Shown piece by piece: positions 51,036 through 63,900 of a stretch of 64,000 nucleotides of DNA; position 1 is the first letter of the stretch; each line of letters begins with the position of its first letter. This stretch comes from Helicoverpa zea (Eukaryota > Arthropoda > Insecta > Lepidoptera > Noctuidae). The notes beneath the pieces are model-generated. The model saw only the letters and a list, made by a program, of their open reading frames with translations. It searched no databases and was not told the DNA's origin. Where the stretch lies: NCBI RefSeq assembly GCF_022581195.2, contig NC_061455.1:6816120-6880119 (forward strand). Direction: 5' to 3'. Made by a program: the position numbers and the translations under genes.

Positions 51036-51041
51036 AATAAA
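51036..51041 (+). other. Polyadenylation signal directly after the GMC stop
   Basis: AATAAA begins one base after the stop codon TAG (51032-51034). If used, the 3' UTR would be only about 20-30 bases. No better placed canonical signal is obvious in the next few hundred bases. Confidence 0.5.
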
Positions 51042-51042
51042 C

Positions 51043-53792
51043 TATAAGGAACTATGTATTTATTAAGACTGCTCTCATTATAGGTATAAGATTAAAAATT
51101 GTGATTCCTACCCAGATTTATTTTATTTACGTTGTAAGTGACTGTACATAGCAAGAAATCTGTTTCTAAAGACGAGCTATTTATTAACTTTCGTCGTCAA
51201 AATCGTTACATAGAATTCTTACACGACTTGACTTCATGCTTTGAAAAAAATCTATTGACATCGGACAATTTAGGCTAAAAACATGCATTAATATAACTAA
51301 GATCAAACACGTGAAGTCCTTACCTGTTGACTCTATATATGTTAAAGTCCCTAAAGTTCATAATATGCCGATGAAACTTGTATGTAAATTCTCTACGACT
51401 TACACGTTGTGTCGCAGGAAAAACATAAACCGCATAAACCTTAAAAATATATCCAACAAATTCATGCCACAGAGCCAATAAACACGCCTACACAAAATAG
51501 AATTAGCGCACTCAGGTGCAGTGATGAATGTCAACAATTAAATGGTTACAGCAACACAAAAAAACGTTTTGGTTGAATAACAAAATAACAAAATCAGCGA
51601 GCATCGTTTGATTTCATTATATTAATAGGCGTCGGGCGCGGGAAAAGGGTTTTATGCCCCGTCATGTTTCCCCAAATAATAAAATTAATGGTTCTTCTAT
51701 ACAGAGATCCATTAAGGTGGGTATTCAGTGTTTGCCTTAATATTACCTTTGGGAAAGGAAAAGATTGATTTTATAGTATTGTAAGACTATGAGAAAAAAT
51801 GTCTCCTAGCGCATACAGAGTGCAAATGAAGACGATATACTTAGTATAGGAAATTAAAATGAATAAATTAAAATTAAGATGGTATTAATACACTTTTTTT
51901 AACCTTCGAACTTAACTCCAATGATGACGCCCTACTTAATTCATCTCGTTTAACATATTCATAACGTTAATCAGGCGTTTCGTATTTGATCGTTAATCGT
52001 TAATATAGTGTCATTTTGTTATCTCTTTCGTAATCATAAATTACCAAGTCACCGGCTTTTCTTATGATATCATGAATGACAGCGTGTCAAAAGTAATAAC
52101 CAATATTTCATTAAAATAGAATTTGATGACCTATACAATTGGTGGCTCTCAAAGTTCTACAAAACATGAAACGTAGAGAACTTCAAAGACAGTCGAGGAG
52201 CTTTTTCATCGAGGTCAAAAACTGGCACGAAAACCTAAAAGTAACATTGTGATCTTGGCTTTGTTATGTAAGCACTAAGTTCTTAAACAGGAAACACACT
52301 TGGAGAACAATAAAATTACTTCTGTACACAGTCTGCCACACGTCATAAATTCTAAAGAATAAGATGCTTTTCTTGCCAAATAGTCCGAATACTTACCAAA
52401 ATTATTTTTTGATGTTCCGCAAAACATTAGTAGATATAACACTCAGAAAATTGTAATGCTTATTGAGTTGCTGATTTTTAACACAGTTTAAAAAACAGAA
52501 TTTATAGACCAGCTTAATAAATTATGACTTAACGTACCTAGACTGTATTCCAAACATGGAAATTCCACTTTAGAAAATACCTGAATAAAACGTCAAGTTT
52601 TCTTTTCTTTAATAAAAGGCAAGCTCAGCAAAAAGTATTATTATAAAATAGTTTTCTTGTAACGTTGTATTTACTTACTTGAACACAGGTCGAAAGCATC
52701 ATGCAATTTGTAAGAAATGACGTGTTTATATGTATTGCATAGTTCTCAGAATGTTCTTATCATGAAAACAGCTATGAAAGGTATTTGCATGCTGCACGAG
52801 TTCTTGTTCTAAAGATTTTTATTCATCTTTGTGACGATAAGATGTGGTATTTACAATGTCTGTCTGATTTCCAGTGCAATCACACAAATATATTTGTATG
52901 CAAAAGGCTGTGATATAAGTAATCTTTTCCAATTCAGATAAACACGACGTACTTACTTAATGTCACCGTTTCGATCAATTCTCACAGCAGATTAAATATT
53001 TTATTTTCTAAAGTGTCATTTTCATAATTAAGAAAAATTGCCTATTAAGTGTCTCGATATTTCTCATAAACAATAACAAGATTTTTTGCACATAATTGTA
53101 ATTCCTTCATATCAACATTATGTGTTACGATACAAGAACTCAAGTTGCACGAATACGCATATGAATTAAGTATAATAAATTGCATGAAACAACGCAGCAA
53201 CTACATGAATATTCAAACTCGGTCTCTCAAATCGGATTTCAGTTATGCGTGACTCTAAACTGTTAGCAAATCGCCGATTTCCCGAGATTGATAACAATAA
53301 ACTGAGCTGTAAGGGCGAAACCATAATATTCAGTGAAGAACGAATTAACATTGGGAATGAAGAATTATATAAACAGTATCGCTTTAACACGACAGGAGCA
53401 TTTTTTGCTCATTCATGAGTCTAGTTACACATTCATTTGTAGTCAGTGTACGTAAACAATATGACATAGGTAGTGAACGTGATTCATTGCAGATTTTTCA
53501 ATATTTATGTACTTACTTGTTTTATGACGTTTCAGTGCTTTAAACTAGTTTTTTATTCAGTAAGTCATAGTCTGCCTGTACAGTTGGGATAGCCGGTACT
53601 TAGTGCTAGTGATCCTAAGCCATCGCAGTATATCAAACATGGGTATAACACTTAACCAGACTAGGAGCACTGTCGATGTTTAACCCCGATAGGCCTCTAT
53701 TAGACTTCAGATCGGGTCTCACTTCATTATTTTGGGACACTATATTAATTTTGTATATTTCAACGAAACGTTAGTACAAAATTATGAAGGTA
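51043..53792. other. Intergenic DNA, nothing seen
   Basis: AT-rich, with chance frames only. I recognise no exon, RNA gene or repeat. Confidence 0.5.
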
Positions 53793-53912
53793 TCAAATCA
53801 AATTGTTTTTATTTCAAATAGGCCTTTGCAGGCTCTTATGAAACGTCAAATTAGTTGCACGGTTCCAAAAAGTTGGTCTCATGGAGAAGAGCCGGCAAGA
53901 AACTCCATGCTT
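53793..53912 (+). repeat. Dispersed repeat, copy B
   Basis: Forward copy of the family at 26820-26931. Phrases in order are tgtttttatttcaaatagg, gctcttatgaaacgtcaaa, tagttgcacggttcc and gagaagagccggcaagaaac. I associate these phrases with lepidopteran repeats. The class is unknown and the right end may extend to about 53960. Confidence 0.7.
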
Positions 53913-54406
53913 ATTGTTTTATTATCTACAATAAATTGAAAAAGTATACATCTTTAAAGCAAACTGAGAAAACTCTTATTTGTGTGAAGGAGCTGTTTGC
54001 ACGGACTCACAGTCGCATAATTACTGCCACGGCACTTTTCAACATCACTGCAAATTGTAAATTCTTTGCTACATTTTCGCTCCAAACAAGCTAAACTCCT
54101 TGTTATAAAAATAACTGCTGGATAATTGCCACAGTTTTGGGTTTAATCAGCAAGTTTTATCATTTATCAAGTAATAATTATGGTGGGTTAGCTGTTCTTG
54201 ATTTTAATCACGGCTATAAAACACGAAATCTTGTTTCCACATTGTACGCGTATTTATTGATAATGACTGAAATGCCACTCGAGCAATATTGGAAAAATAT
54301 TAATTTACAAAATGAATGCCACTCACCCGCGGGTCATAAAGTTATTGTCTTCCATCGTAGATACTGAATAATAAATGGCACATAATTTGTATCGTATTTA
54401 ATGTCA

Positions 54407-54605
54407 TCTATACTAATATTATAAAGAGGAAAACTTTGTTTGTTTGGTTGTAATGGATAAACTCAAAAAGTACTGGACCGATTTTGAATATTCTTTCACC
54501 ATTAGAAAGCTATATTATTATCTGCGAGTAACATAGGCTATATTTTATCCCGGTGCGGGCAGTAGCTCCCACGGGACGCGGGTGAAACCGCGGGAAAACG
54601 GCTAG
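54407..54605 (+). mobile_element. Complete miniature Helitron-like element
   Basis: Starts TCTATACTAATATTATAAAG and ends AAACGGCTAG. It is flanked by A on the left and T on the right, the A^T insertion site of Helitrons, with no target-site duplication. A hairpin, CGCGG-gtgaaa-CCGCG, lies about 12 bases before the CTAG end. Length 199 bp, no coding sequence. The 5' phrase is one I associate with short non-autonomous Helitrons of Lepidoptera (Lep1-like). Confidence 0.8.
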
Positions 54606-55169
54606 TTTAAATATAAAGTATGGTGAAGTACCTAATTTAGTGAAACATTATTATAATATAGAAAATATATTGTAGACATCGAAACAACCTTTTCTAAGTT
54701 CCTGAGACATAGCTTTTCTAAGCAAACGGCACGAATAATGCGGCAGTGCCGACGACGCATAAAGCAAAACGTAAGTAGGTACTGAAGCACTAGTTAATTA
54801 TAATTACGACACCGCTACAGTTAACATTGCTTTCAACCAACCTTAAGTATCCGTCGCCTGTTCAAACGAATACCACCGACAATATTCACAAATGGGCTTC
54901 ACTCTGATATTCTCAGAAGACTGTTAAAGAAAATTGAAAAATACAGTAGAATTCATATATAACGACTTCGCTTATAACAACTAATCGGTTTTAGCGACGA
55001 TAATCTTTACTCAAGTTAGGTTTCGTATATAGGTACTAAGACAATATAACCGTTTAGTGCGACTCCGGTTTAAGCGACCAACTGCTTATAGCGACCAATA
55101 TTTATTATAATACGTCCGGTTAAAACGACACACGCGCAATGTTTTGTTTACCTACGCACTCGCACCCCC

Positions 55170-55282
55170 GCCCCGCGTTCGTATCTCTACAAACATTCTA
55201 AAACCAAAATAAGCCAAATCGGTCCAGCCATTCCGGAGTTTTAGTGAGACTAACGAACAGCAATTCATTTTTATATATAAGA
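55170..55282 (-). mobile_element. Truncated Helitron-like element inside the pogo-like MITE
   Basis: Its plus-strand body ctctacaaacattctaaaac ... gcaattcatttttatatata repeats at 55331-55428, 146 bases further on, with few differences. It lacks the CTAG end and has a deleted 3' segment (on its own strand), so it is a damaged copy of the neighbouring element. Confidence 0.65.
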
Positions 55283-55285
55283 AGA

Positions 55286-55429
55286 CTAGCTGACCCCGCG
55301 AACTTCGTATCGTTTAAACCTTCCATGGACCTCTACAAACATTTTAAAACCAAAATAAGCCAAATCGGTCTAGCAATTCCGGAGTTTTAGAGAGACTAAC
55401 GAACAGCAATTCATTTTTATATAAAAGAT
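55286..55429 (-). mobile_element. Complete 144-bp Helitron-like element inside the pogo-like MITE
   Basis: On the minus strand it runs from TCTTTTATATAAAAATGAAT to ...GGGGTCAGCTAG, and its flanks are A before TC and T after CTAG. That is exactly the Helitron A^T site without duplication. The phrase ctagctgaccccgcgaactt (plus strand) is of a kind I associate with lepidopteran repeats. Non-coding. Confidence 0.75.
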
Positions 55430-55588
55430 AATAATAATAATATGTATGCGTAAGTTATGTATGTATGATTGTATGTACAAGTTAAGTTATGTACTTAAGA
55501 AATAATCCGTCCGTTTTGTGCGTCGTCCGGTTAGTACGACATAGTATCGTCGGTCCCTTGAAGGTCGTTATATCCGGATTCTACTGTA

Positions 55589-56559
55589 TTTTGAAATTAT
55601 AACGTGGTTCAATTTATTTAACACCAGACAAAATAGCCACAAAATATGTTTTTTCAGCTATAAGTTATTTATGACATACATATTAGTAAGTACACTAACG
55701 GTGAGAACTAGAGTCACCAAAGTTATGGGTACCACTAAGTATTTCCCCCTTTGGCTAATTTATTAAAAGGTCAATAACATCATTTTAATTGAATAGCAAT
55801 GGGTTTGATATCACTCAAAGTTCACGCAAAATATGTTCTTACGAGTATGTTGAAACTTATTTCACATTTACGTAAGAACAATTGAATGAAGGTTTTCAAA
55901 GAAACCAGATTCAAAAGTACAATAAGACGCGCTTGTACTTTACCACAGTATCACTGAAAACGTGAAGTGAGAACTGTCTACTAAACAAAGAAAACTCATT
56001 AGGAAATATCATCGCTGTGTAACCACCAAACTAAAACCACGATCAGAAATAAAATGTATTTCATTTGCGGAGGAAATAATTTTCAATTGCTAATTTCATA
56101 GGATGTCTGCCTACATTATAAACTAAATGCCTATCTGCGTAGTGCAACTGTCACTTCCCGAGAATAGGCGACGAAATTACCAAGTTTAACATCCCGTACT
56201 CACGACTAACGTGCTTTCAATTAATGTTCGTACTAATTGTTACTACTTTCCTGATAGCAATCGAAAACGTGTTCAGTACGTGAAATGAAATTCGTCGACA
56301 ATGCTTAACTGTCGGGAAATTGTGTTCAACTAATAACTCGGTCACGCAAGAAATATTTTTATTGTTGCAGAGCTTTTAATTTATTTTATCTTTGTAAGAA
56401 CCGACAAAATAACTTATACACTAACTAGTAGATGCTGTATTTTTCCACAGCTTACACAAATACACAAGTCGTAAAAGCCTAGTCTAGCCCAAAAAAGTTA
56501 AACTTTGTTCATGATTGGATTGTTTGTAGATACAATTCGTTTGGCAGTTGCAATATTTG
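55589..56559. other. Intergenic DNA, nothing seen
   Basis: AT-rich sequence between the pogo-like MITE and the CpG-rich patch. I see no exon or clear repeat. Confidence 0.5.
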
Positions 56560-56720
56560 CGGCGGGGGCGATTCGAGATCGAATCGAGAGAACGTGGGTA
56601 AATAAGGGCAGTTCAATGAATGGGCGGGAAGCGCAGTCGCCTACGCTCCGCCGAGCGCGCGAACGTTGATACCGGACCGCGGTGCACCCTCAACAAGTGG
56701 GGCATTACAGCTACCAACTT
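56560..56720 (+). promoter_or_regulatory. CpG-rich candidate promoter
   Basis: A sharp CpG- and GC-rich island (gcggcgggggcgattcgag, ccgccgagcgcgcgaacg) in AT-rich DNA. It is followed by a long leader-like stretch and then a consensus donor at 57123 (CAG|GTAAAT). The plus-strand orientation is suggested by that donor but not proven; a minus-strand promoter is possible. Confidence 0.4.
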
Positions 56721-57089
56721 CGAACTCAATCACATATTATATATGCGAAACTACAACATCGAATTAAAAAATAAAAATGTGTTCCAATTAAATTAAAAAT
56801 ATATTTTAAAAGTGTGAGAAAGTTTGTGATTTCATGAAACATTATATGTAGTAAGCGAATTTTTGGCGCAGCGCTAAATTAAGCAGCCGTTGCATAAATT
56901 ATTCTAACTTATCCCTGAAAGCTGACTATTAATTGTTAATTTTACGAAAGTTTGTTTTACTGTAGAGTCAATTCTTGTGCGTTTTCAGTTTTATTTAAAA
57001 ATATGGTATCGTAACTTATCCGCAGCGAAAGTTTTCCACGCGATTAAGTATTTAAGTGATGTACACAGTGTTTACCATTATAATTATTT

Positions 57090-57123
57090 ATGGTTTTAAT
57101 CGTTTATGTTATTGACAATACAG
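57090..57123 (+). CDS. Possible first coding exon, gene body beyond window
   Basis: ATG at 57090 opens MVLIVYVIDNT plus one base and runs straight into a strong donor, CAG|GTAAAT (57121-57129). It lies about 400 bases after the CpG-rich island, as a first exon with a 5' UTR would. No matching second exon is recognisable before 64000, so the intron would be longer than 6.8 kb. Several other ATGs precede it, including one at 57060 with a short frame. Weak evidence. Confidence 0.2.
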
Positions 57124-60100
57124 GTAAATAATTATAAATTAAATAATGTGCTTTTTTCGAATATACAAAATTAATACAGCACTTGAAATAAATACTTGAT
57201 GTATTTTCTATAAATAGCCAGCGTATCTCGGTAAAACTTTAATATCACAAATCGAGCGCAAAAACCACAAATTATTGTGCGCTAGGGTTGCGACGGTGGA
57301 ACAAAAAGCCCGTAATAAATGTTTTAAAGTGCCAACAAATTAATCCAAACTCGTAGCCGACCTTTAGATGAAAATTTGCCATATTAGTGAACTGTAAAAT
57401 GTATTTCATGATGTTTTTCCTCTAGTTTCCCCGAACTAAATTTATTTTCTTTGGTAAGACATTAAATTTCCAAGATCAATTCACTTAAGTGCTCAACGAA
57501 TATCGCAACTTTGTTTTAAAATAATAAAACAGAGACTACTTTTTCATTTAGATAATGTCATTTAACTGAACCTAGACTCAAGATTAAGTATTGTCATCTT
57601 TAGTAATTTATAGAAAAAATTAAAAGGACTTATATAAAGGTAGGTCGGCATTTAACCATTTTAACGTAAATAAATTAGAAATCGGTGACTGGTCATATTC
57701 TTTAAAAATAGGCCAGAAACGTTTAGAAATAAAGCTTAATGAGGGTAATTTATTAAAAGGAGGTACATAATAGCCGTTCAGGAAGCATCGGTCACCGGGC
57801 AGGGAGGGGAACAAAAGAGCGGTCATCCGCACACCACCATCCGCTTACTAACGAAGCTGGCGCGTCCAAAGAGAAAAACTCTTCGCTACTGCAATTACTG
57901 CTGAACACCGATAGCTTGAAAACTTTGCTTCTCCCCGCTAAGAATTACTTAACCACCAGACACTTTCCTACATAAATATATTTCAACTCAATACGGAACA
58001 AAGATATTTTATTTCTGTTTCTGTTTTCTATACCTTTTTAATTTAAGTAAGTGGATAACTCCCTTTGCGAAGATGAAATTAAACACTTTAAATCCTATTA
58101 TATTTGGCTCGTTGGTTAATACTCAGGTGTTGAGATTTTATTTCAAAATTTTCCCTGTTCTAAATAAGAACCAGCTGGTTTACTGGAAAATACGTTGAGC
58201 GGGGCTGCACTTTGAGGAGCACGCTGGCGGCAAACTGTAATTCTGTTTAAGTTGTCCGTGCTGTATCTATACACATATTGGAGTTGCGCCCGTCAAGGTT
58301 CAACTGACGTCGTACGTGGCGCCATTACCACGTAGCTCGTGAAATACGACATAAATGTACGAGTTACGACTCAGGTCGTTTCTTCTGCCCATATAATACG
58401 CCCTAGTCGCGATAAATTGAAATTGGCTCGTTTATCATCACCCCTCTGTGATTGTATTTTTTATTGTATCATCATCCTACATATAGCTGATTATAACTCG
58501 CTGTGAATGGGCGACGCTTGACGTTCACAATTATTGCGGGCATTCACTTATCGTGTCCTCTCGACTCGATACTGATTAAAGAAATAGTCTGTTGCTTCTC
58601 TTTAATTGAGAAGTCCCATCAACTGAAAATAGACAATGTTAGAAGCCATCGCACAGTATTGGTAATTAAAATGAACTTTGACTTCAATTTCTGACTTAAT
58701 ACAATAGACTGTATGTAATCCAATATGTCACTAATCTCCAATTAATTTTGCAACCGCGCACTGATACACGTACACGCAGAAGCTTTACGACGACACAGAT
58801 AATATTTGATCTATTAAGCTACCCGAAAGTTGATTTGCATAGATCGTCCCTTATACCCGAAATTATCTAATACTGAAATAAATTAGTCCGTGATGAACAT
58901 CACATAAACATGATTTATGGCATCACGTGCGTGACAAACTGTAACACGACTGCACCAATTATTTTTATGTAACTTTTTGTAGTCTTCCTCGTTCTCTATC
59001 AAAACGTCAAGTTTAATGGCCGTGTAGATTGTGTATCACGCTATTTTATCATTTAAGCACGATTTGTACACGTGTGTTTTACGCCTTAGTTATTGCTTCT
59101 ACATCAATGAAACAGTCATCATACCGACAATTATTAGATGATTAAGTTTCAATGTGATAACAGTTGATTTATAATTAATTTTCCCAAATTGAAGCTTTGA
59201 TCAAGGAGCGATCAGGATATGATCTCAATTGTTTGGTGAACCAAAGCTTACCAGAGGTTTAGTACCATATTATAGGTCAGTCCGCATCCCAAACCTCTAC
59301 CGTCCGGTCCCGAGCTTTGTTCTACAAATCAGGCACGAAGCAAGCAGAACACGAATTATAATTTGTTTGTACTTCAAACGTAGTCGTTACTACAGAACAA
59401 TTTTATTTAGAATGCCTTTTTCAAACGATACGTTCAAATGCATTTGATGAGATCGATAAGCTTTAAATATGGGTATAGTAAGTTGCGCAAAATGGCACGT
59501 TTTCAAATTTAACTGTAAATAACAATCAATAAATGAACTGATAGGGTGATATTTATTCTCATTGCTACGTAGCAGACTTTGGCAGCTAGGCAAAGTTTTA
59601 TTAGCTTTCAGTAACCCCACGGACTAAATTCTAGTAGTTGCCACCCGGTAGCCATGTTTCCCAGTTCTGTTTTGTTCCACAGTTTGCATTATGTTTTACG
59701 ATATTCTGTGTTGACTGCAAACTCAAGTTTCAACTCCTCGTTGCACCATTTATATTAAAAATAATTGATAAAATTTATTCAAAGCTTGCGGTGCTGCGGT
59801 GGCGGTATTTGAACACGTTTAAATGCACAATCATAGAGCTTTATGAATTATACTTTGAAGAAACAGGTTAATCGAGAAAAGGTTTTTTTATAAGAATATT
59901 TAGATAATATTGTATATATTGAAACGGTAGCACGTGTCTGTATATGAGGGGAGTTTTGTAAGTCACAACAGCACTAACGAAGGGGCTTAAAGATTGCCGA
60001 CTACATAGAACGTGACAGGCCGAATAAAAACAGTTTTTGGACAGTTTCGGACAGTTCCGGAAAATTTATCATGAAAGAATTCTCACTTTTATGAAAACGT

Positions 60101-60788
60101 TAACGATGTCGAAATATTTATATTACGTTTTTTAACACAGTTTTGTATCGTCTGCTTTCATAGATTATAATATTCCGAATAAAACTTTTCTAACCACTTA
60201 ATGACTGAAAATCTTATCCTTGACTAGTTTTGAACTAATAATCTTTTGAACAAGCGAAGTTAGAAGTAGGTTAACGTTTGTTCCGAATTTCTTGACTGCC
60301 TAACATTATTTCTGAAGGAGAAAGGAAAGGCTTGAAAACGTCATAAAAATGGTTTATTAACATTATCACGCCACCGTCCCAGGGCTCCTTTGTGTTCGGT
60401 AAGGAACTCATTTGCGACACATTTCAGCCTCTTATTCTTAGCTTGCCACCTATTGTGCTTGGAAATTAAAATTTAAGTTCATTAGTGTTTTGTTGTTCTC
60501 TGCGGGTATCTCTGGGAATTCGTTCAATTTGCTTAGGTATACATACCTACGTAAGTAGGTGTAACAATATTTATGTTGGTTTGCAAATATGTCTCGTATG
60601 TTGTTGTACATGTGAATTGAAGATCCACGAGCTCTCGTTTAATTTATGCGAGGACCAGTCGACGACACCAGAGGACAATGTGTCACAGTCTGTTACTCGC
60701 AACAGTTTAACTGCTGCTTGGATTATACGAGTACGTGTTAAACTGAGTTATTTGTTAGTAATATGTTAAATTAGACTTATCTTCAAAC
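57124..60788. other. Stretch without a recognised gene
   Basis: AT-rich, with modest GC-rich patches near 58200-58400 and 57770-57860 in which I recognise nothing. It may be intronic if the first-exon candidate at 57090 is real. Confidence 0.45.
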
Positions 60789-60930
60789 CGTCTTACCACA
60801 AAAACTTTTAAACGTCAGTTTAAGACTTGTCTAAAATAATGTCAAATTATGACGTTGACATGGTTCATTTTGGAGCCACATTTTTTTTAGACAAGTGTAA
60901 AACAGTGGTTAAAGTTTTTGTAGTAAGGCC
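60789..60930. mobile_element. 142-bp imperfect inverted repeat, MITE-like
   Basis: The left arm cttaccacaaaaactttta ... gacttgtctaaaa pairs with the right arm: tttttagacaagtgtaaaac ... aaagtttttgtagtaagg is its reverse complement with scattered mismatches. The arms are about 45 bases and the centre contains gtcaaattatgacgt. The structure is typical of a small non-autonomous DNA transposon. I could not define a target-site duplication, so the exact ends and the superfamily are open. Confidence 0.65.
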
Positions 60931-63900
60931 ATAATTGTCCTAATTTACCCATAAAGGTGGATATTTTTCGTACAAACTTGCAAAAATAATTTATTTAGGT
61001 GTAAAAAAAGTTTACTTCAGATCAATTCGCGTGCTTTTAATGAAAAGCCGACTCTCATTGTACAGACAACTGGACGGAGTTTACCAGATTCGTTCATTTC
61101 ATTCATTCATCATAAAACCAAACATGACATAATTATAACAAGCATTCAAATAATGATGTTCATTGAAACTTACTTCATTCAAACAGGTATATATCGTCAC
61201 AAACACAACAAATGAAATCTGTATTGAATATTAGTATAATACTCGTGGTAATTATTACTTAGTTTTGTTATTTCCTTCATGACAGGAACCGGCGCCGCAT
61301 ATATTTGCATAAAAACGTTTTGTCAAAGGTGTAAACTAAGTTTTCTTTCATACGCCATTTCCATTGTGTACGTCCACCTTCGTGTTTTTATTTAATGGAT
61401 CGCCTTATTAAATATTAATAAAAATGTCCAACCTATTAACATAGTTATAGTCGAGTAAGGCACTATATTCTCATTTTGGTTTCAATTAAAACTTCCTGCA
61501 TAATTTAATCCGCTAAAAACAATGAAAAAATTCAAAGTTTTATGAGAATAATTTTCCTTACGCGCCAAAATGGTATCCGTGCCAACAAAAACAATATTTC
61601 GTTTAAGTCTCACCTTGAGACAACGTTTGGCAGATTTTCCTGAAATCTTTTTATAGCCTTGTCCGAGGTTCGGAGGTTTAGTAAAACCTATCACATATAC
61701 TTTTACGAGCTTACGTCAAACGGTACGAAAATAAAGATAAAGATTATCGATTTATCTTCAAGATTCAGACTTCATTCACGGATCATTTACGCCCCGGTTC
61801 TAGTAAAATCAAGTAGCATGGTACGTTTAAGGCCAATTATTTAGCATAACTAGACCGGACCATTAATCTGCCGCGTTCAAACTGTAAATTAACGGATTTC
61901 CAAGAAATGCCTTGAGTTATGTTTAACGTCATAATCGGCTACGAAATAAAGGCCTACGCTTTTCGTAGCACACCGCGAATGGGCGTAGAAATTTATCGCT
62001 ACGGAACTTTTAGATTAGTTTTAAGAGAGTTTAACAAAGAGAATATTATTCTTTCTTTTATCGCCTGATCATAGAGAGATAATGCTAACCTTCTGTTTGT
62101 TCTTTCTTAGTCTTCACACTGAGCTGTTGCTCTTGTTCATGACTAGAATTTCTTCGAACCCGTTCCCGAGCATGGGCGTAACACACGACACACTAAAACA
62201 GCTAGGTTGAGTTGTAAAAAGTCAGTTAAGTGAGTTGGGCTCTGCGGGTTTCGTACATGTCCAAACTTTATTACGCGGAATTAAAGTACCGCCATAATTT
62301 ACCCGTAATCTTCTTGCCACTTTAGTTATTTTGCATAGAGGATTTTTCGGACAGTTTACTATTAAGGTACATACAGCTTAAAATGTTATGTTTTTTTTTC
62401 ATATAAAGTAAATAAAATTAGTAGTTTTTAGTAGACAACATTAGCTTCCTGAAATAAAAACTACAGTAATTTCTAAATCACAAACTAAAACAATAATTAA
62501 CGGAACAAACAAATACTTCGAAGCAAAATAAATCTAATTCTAACTTTGACCTCTGCGAAGAATACTTGGAATTCCGCATTACGTTTATTAATAAACTTGT
62601 GACTCAGAATAGACTTACAAAGTCGTTGAACATTACTTGCGCTACACTTTTGTGTAAAAATTTTGGACTGGCAAGTCTCAATGGTTTTGGCCCAAATTGC
62701 ACAGATCTGCATATAGAATCTTATGAAGACTCAGGCAAAGAGTTTGTTTAAAAGGGAAATAAATAACGGTGATATGTCGATACGGGTAAGTAGTTCTAAA
62801 GATGATGTTCAAGCCTTTACTGACCGTATTAGTTTACCTCCAGAAAAAACTGATACAACATAATATTCGTATCATAGGTAGGCCACTGTGTGCAGATTCA
62901 CCCGATAAGGCCAGCTTAATTATAAATTATTAATGACAAAATATTCCACACGATTTTCACAACGAAAAACATTTAAAATTCAACGTTATCACTTATCATT
63001 AGCATTGTCAAGTTAATGTTTTTGAGCAAGGCGAGATTACTTCCCGGGGCGTTTTTACGGGTAATGTAGATAAGACTGTAGGCAAGGGTGCGAGGGGGGG
63101 TTGAAGTAACACAGTTATCATTCCAGCCAGTACTAGCAAGTAACTTCGACGTGAATTGTGCAGTGGGGACGCGTGAAGCTTTCAACGAGGCTTTGTTCTC
63201 AGTTCAGTGGGGCTCTTAAACTTGTTAACACACATACTCAATATGATTTTAATAATACTCTTCACGTTTCAACAGGCGCTCTTAAAAGCTTGGCAAATTG
63301 TTCAAATTTTGAAATTGAGAAATTAATTTTTATTTGACTAAATTCTATTTAAGCATTTCTGGTGATTAGTGATAATTTGATGATGCTCAGTATTTTTTTT
63401 TTATGTTTTGAACTAACTTAAGTCTAACGTAGTAGCACCTAGATAAAGACTTTGGATGGCAATTACGGCCACATTTTTTTTTTTCATAATTTGGACTGTT
63501 AACATGTTATATCCGAGAATGAACCCTAAAAGTTTATAATAAGCTTCTCTCGGGCAACAAAACAATCAAAGCACTCAACTGTATTAGTTGCATCGCACAG
63601 ATTTTCGCACACAGATTATGCACACAGTAATACCATAACGTATTATTACCAAGAATAAACAGTCAGTTGCAGAATACACGCTGCACTTACGAAGTTACCT
63701 CAAATGTAAACTTTAACTTAGTTCCTTAACTAGCATCGAGCTTAGCCAACATTGTTTGATACAGCAGGTTCATTCCGGTAACTCTATATTTAAGATATTA
63801 TATATTTATTTCGATGAAAGCGTGCTCCATTTTCATACAGCTTCCAGTCCCGCAGTACTTATTTTGATACAACTCGTGCTTAGCTTGAAATGGAAAATTC

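Larger units (their letters stand above)
54944..55586. mobile_element. pogo-like (Tc1/mariner) MITE with nested insertions
   Basis: Terminal inverted repeats begin CAGTAGAATTCATATATAAC on the left and, reverse-complemented, CAGTAGAATCCGGATATAAC on the right, followed by GAC in both. They are flanked by TA on both sides (54942-54943 and 55587-55588), the TA duplication of Tc1/mariner elements. Terminal CAGT and a TATAACGAC phrase are pogo/Tigger-like. Subterminal phrases such as gtccggtta and acgaca recur near both ends. No transposase remains. Helitron-like DNA has been inserted inside, at about 55170-55429. Confidence 0.8.

Noticed and set aside
57620..57832. 70-codon minus-strand frame near the CpG-rich island
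   Set aside because: No recognisable motif, no clear splice sites, and AT-rich in most of its length.
60485..60769. 94-codon plus-strand frame with a partly coding-like middle
   Set aside because: No family match that I know and no convincing acceptor. The start region is Cys-rich by chance composition.
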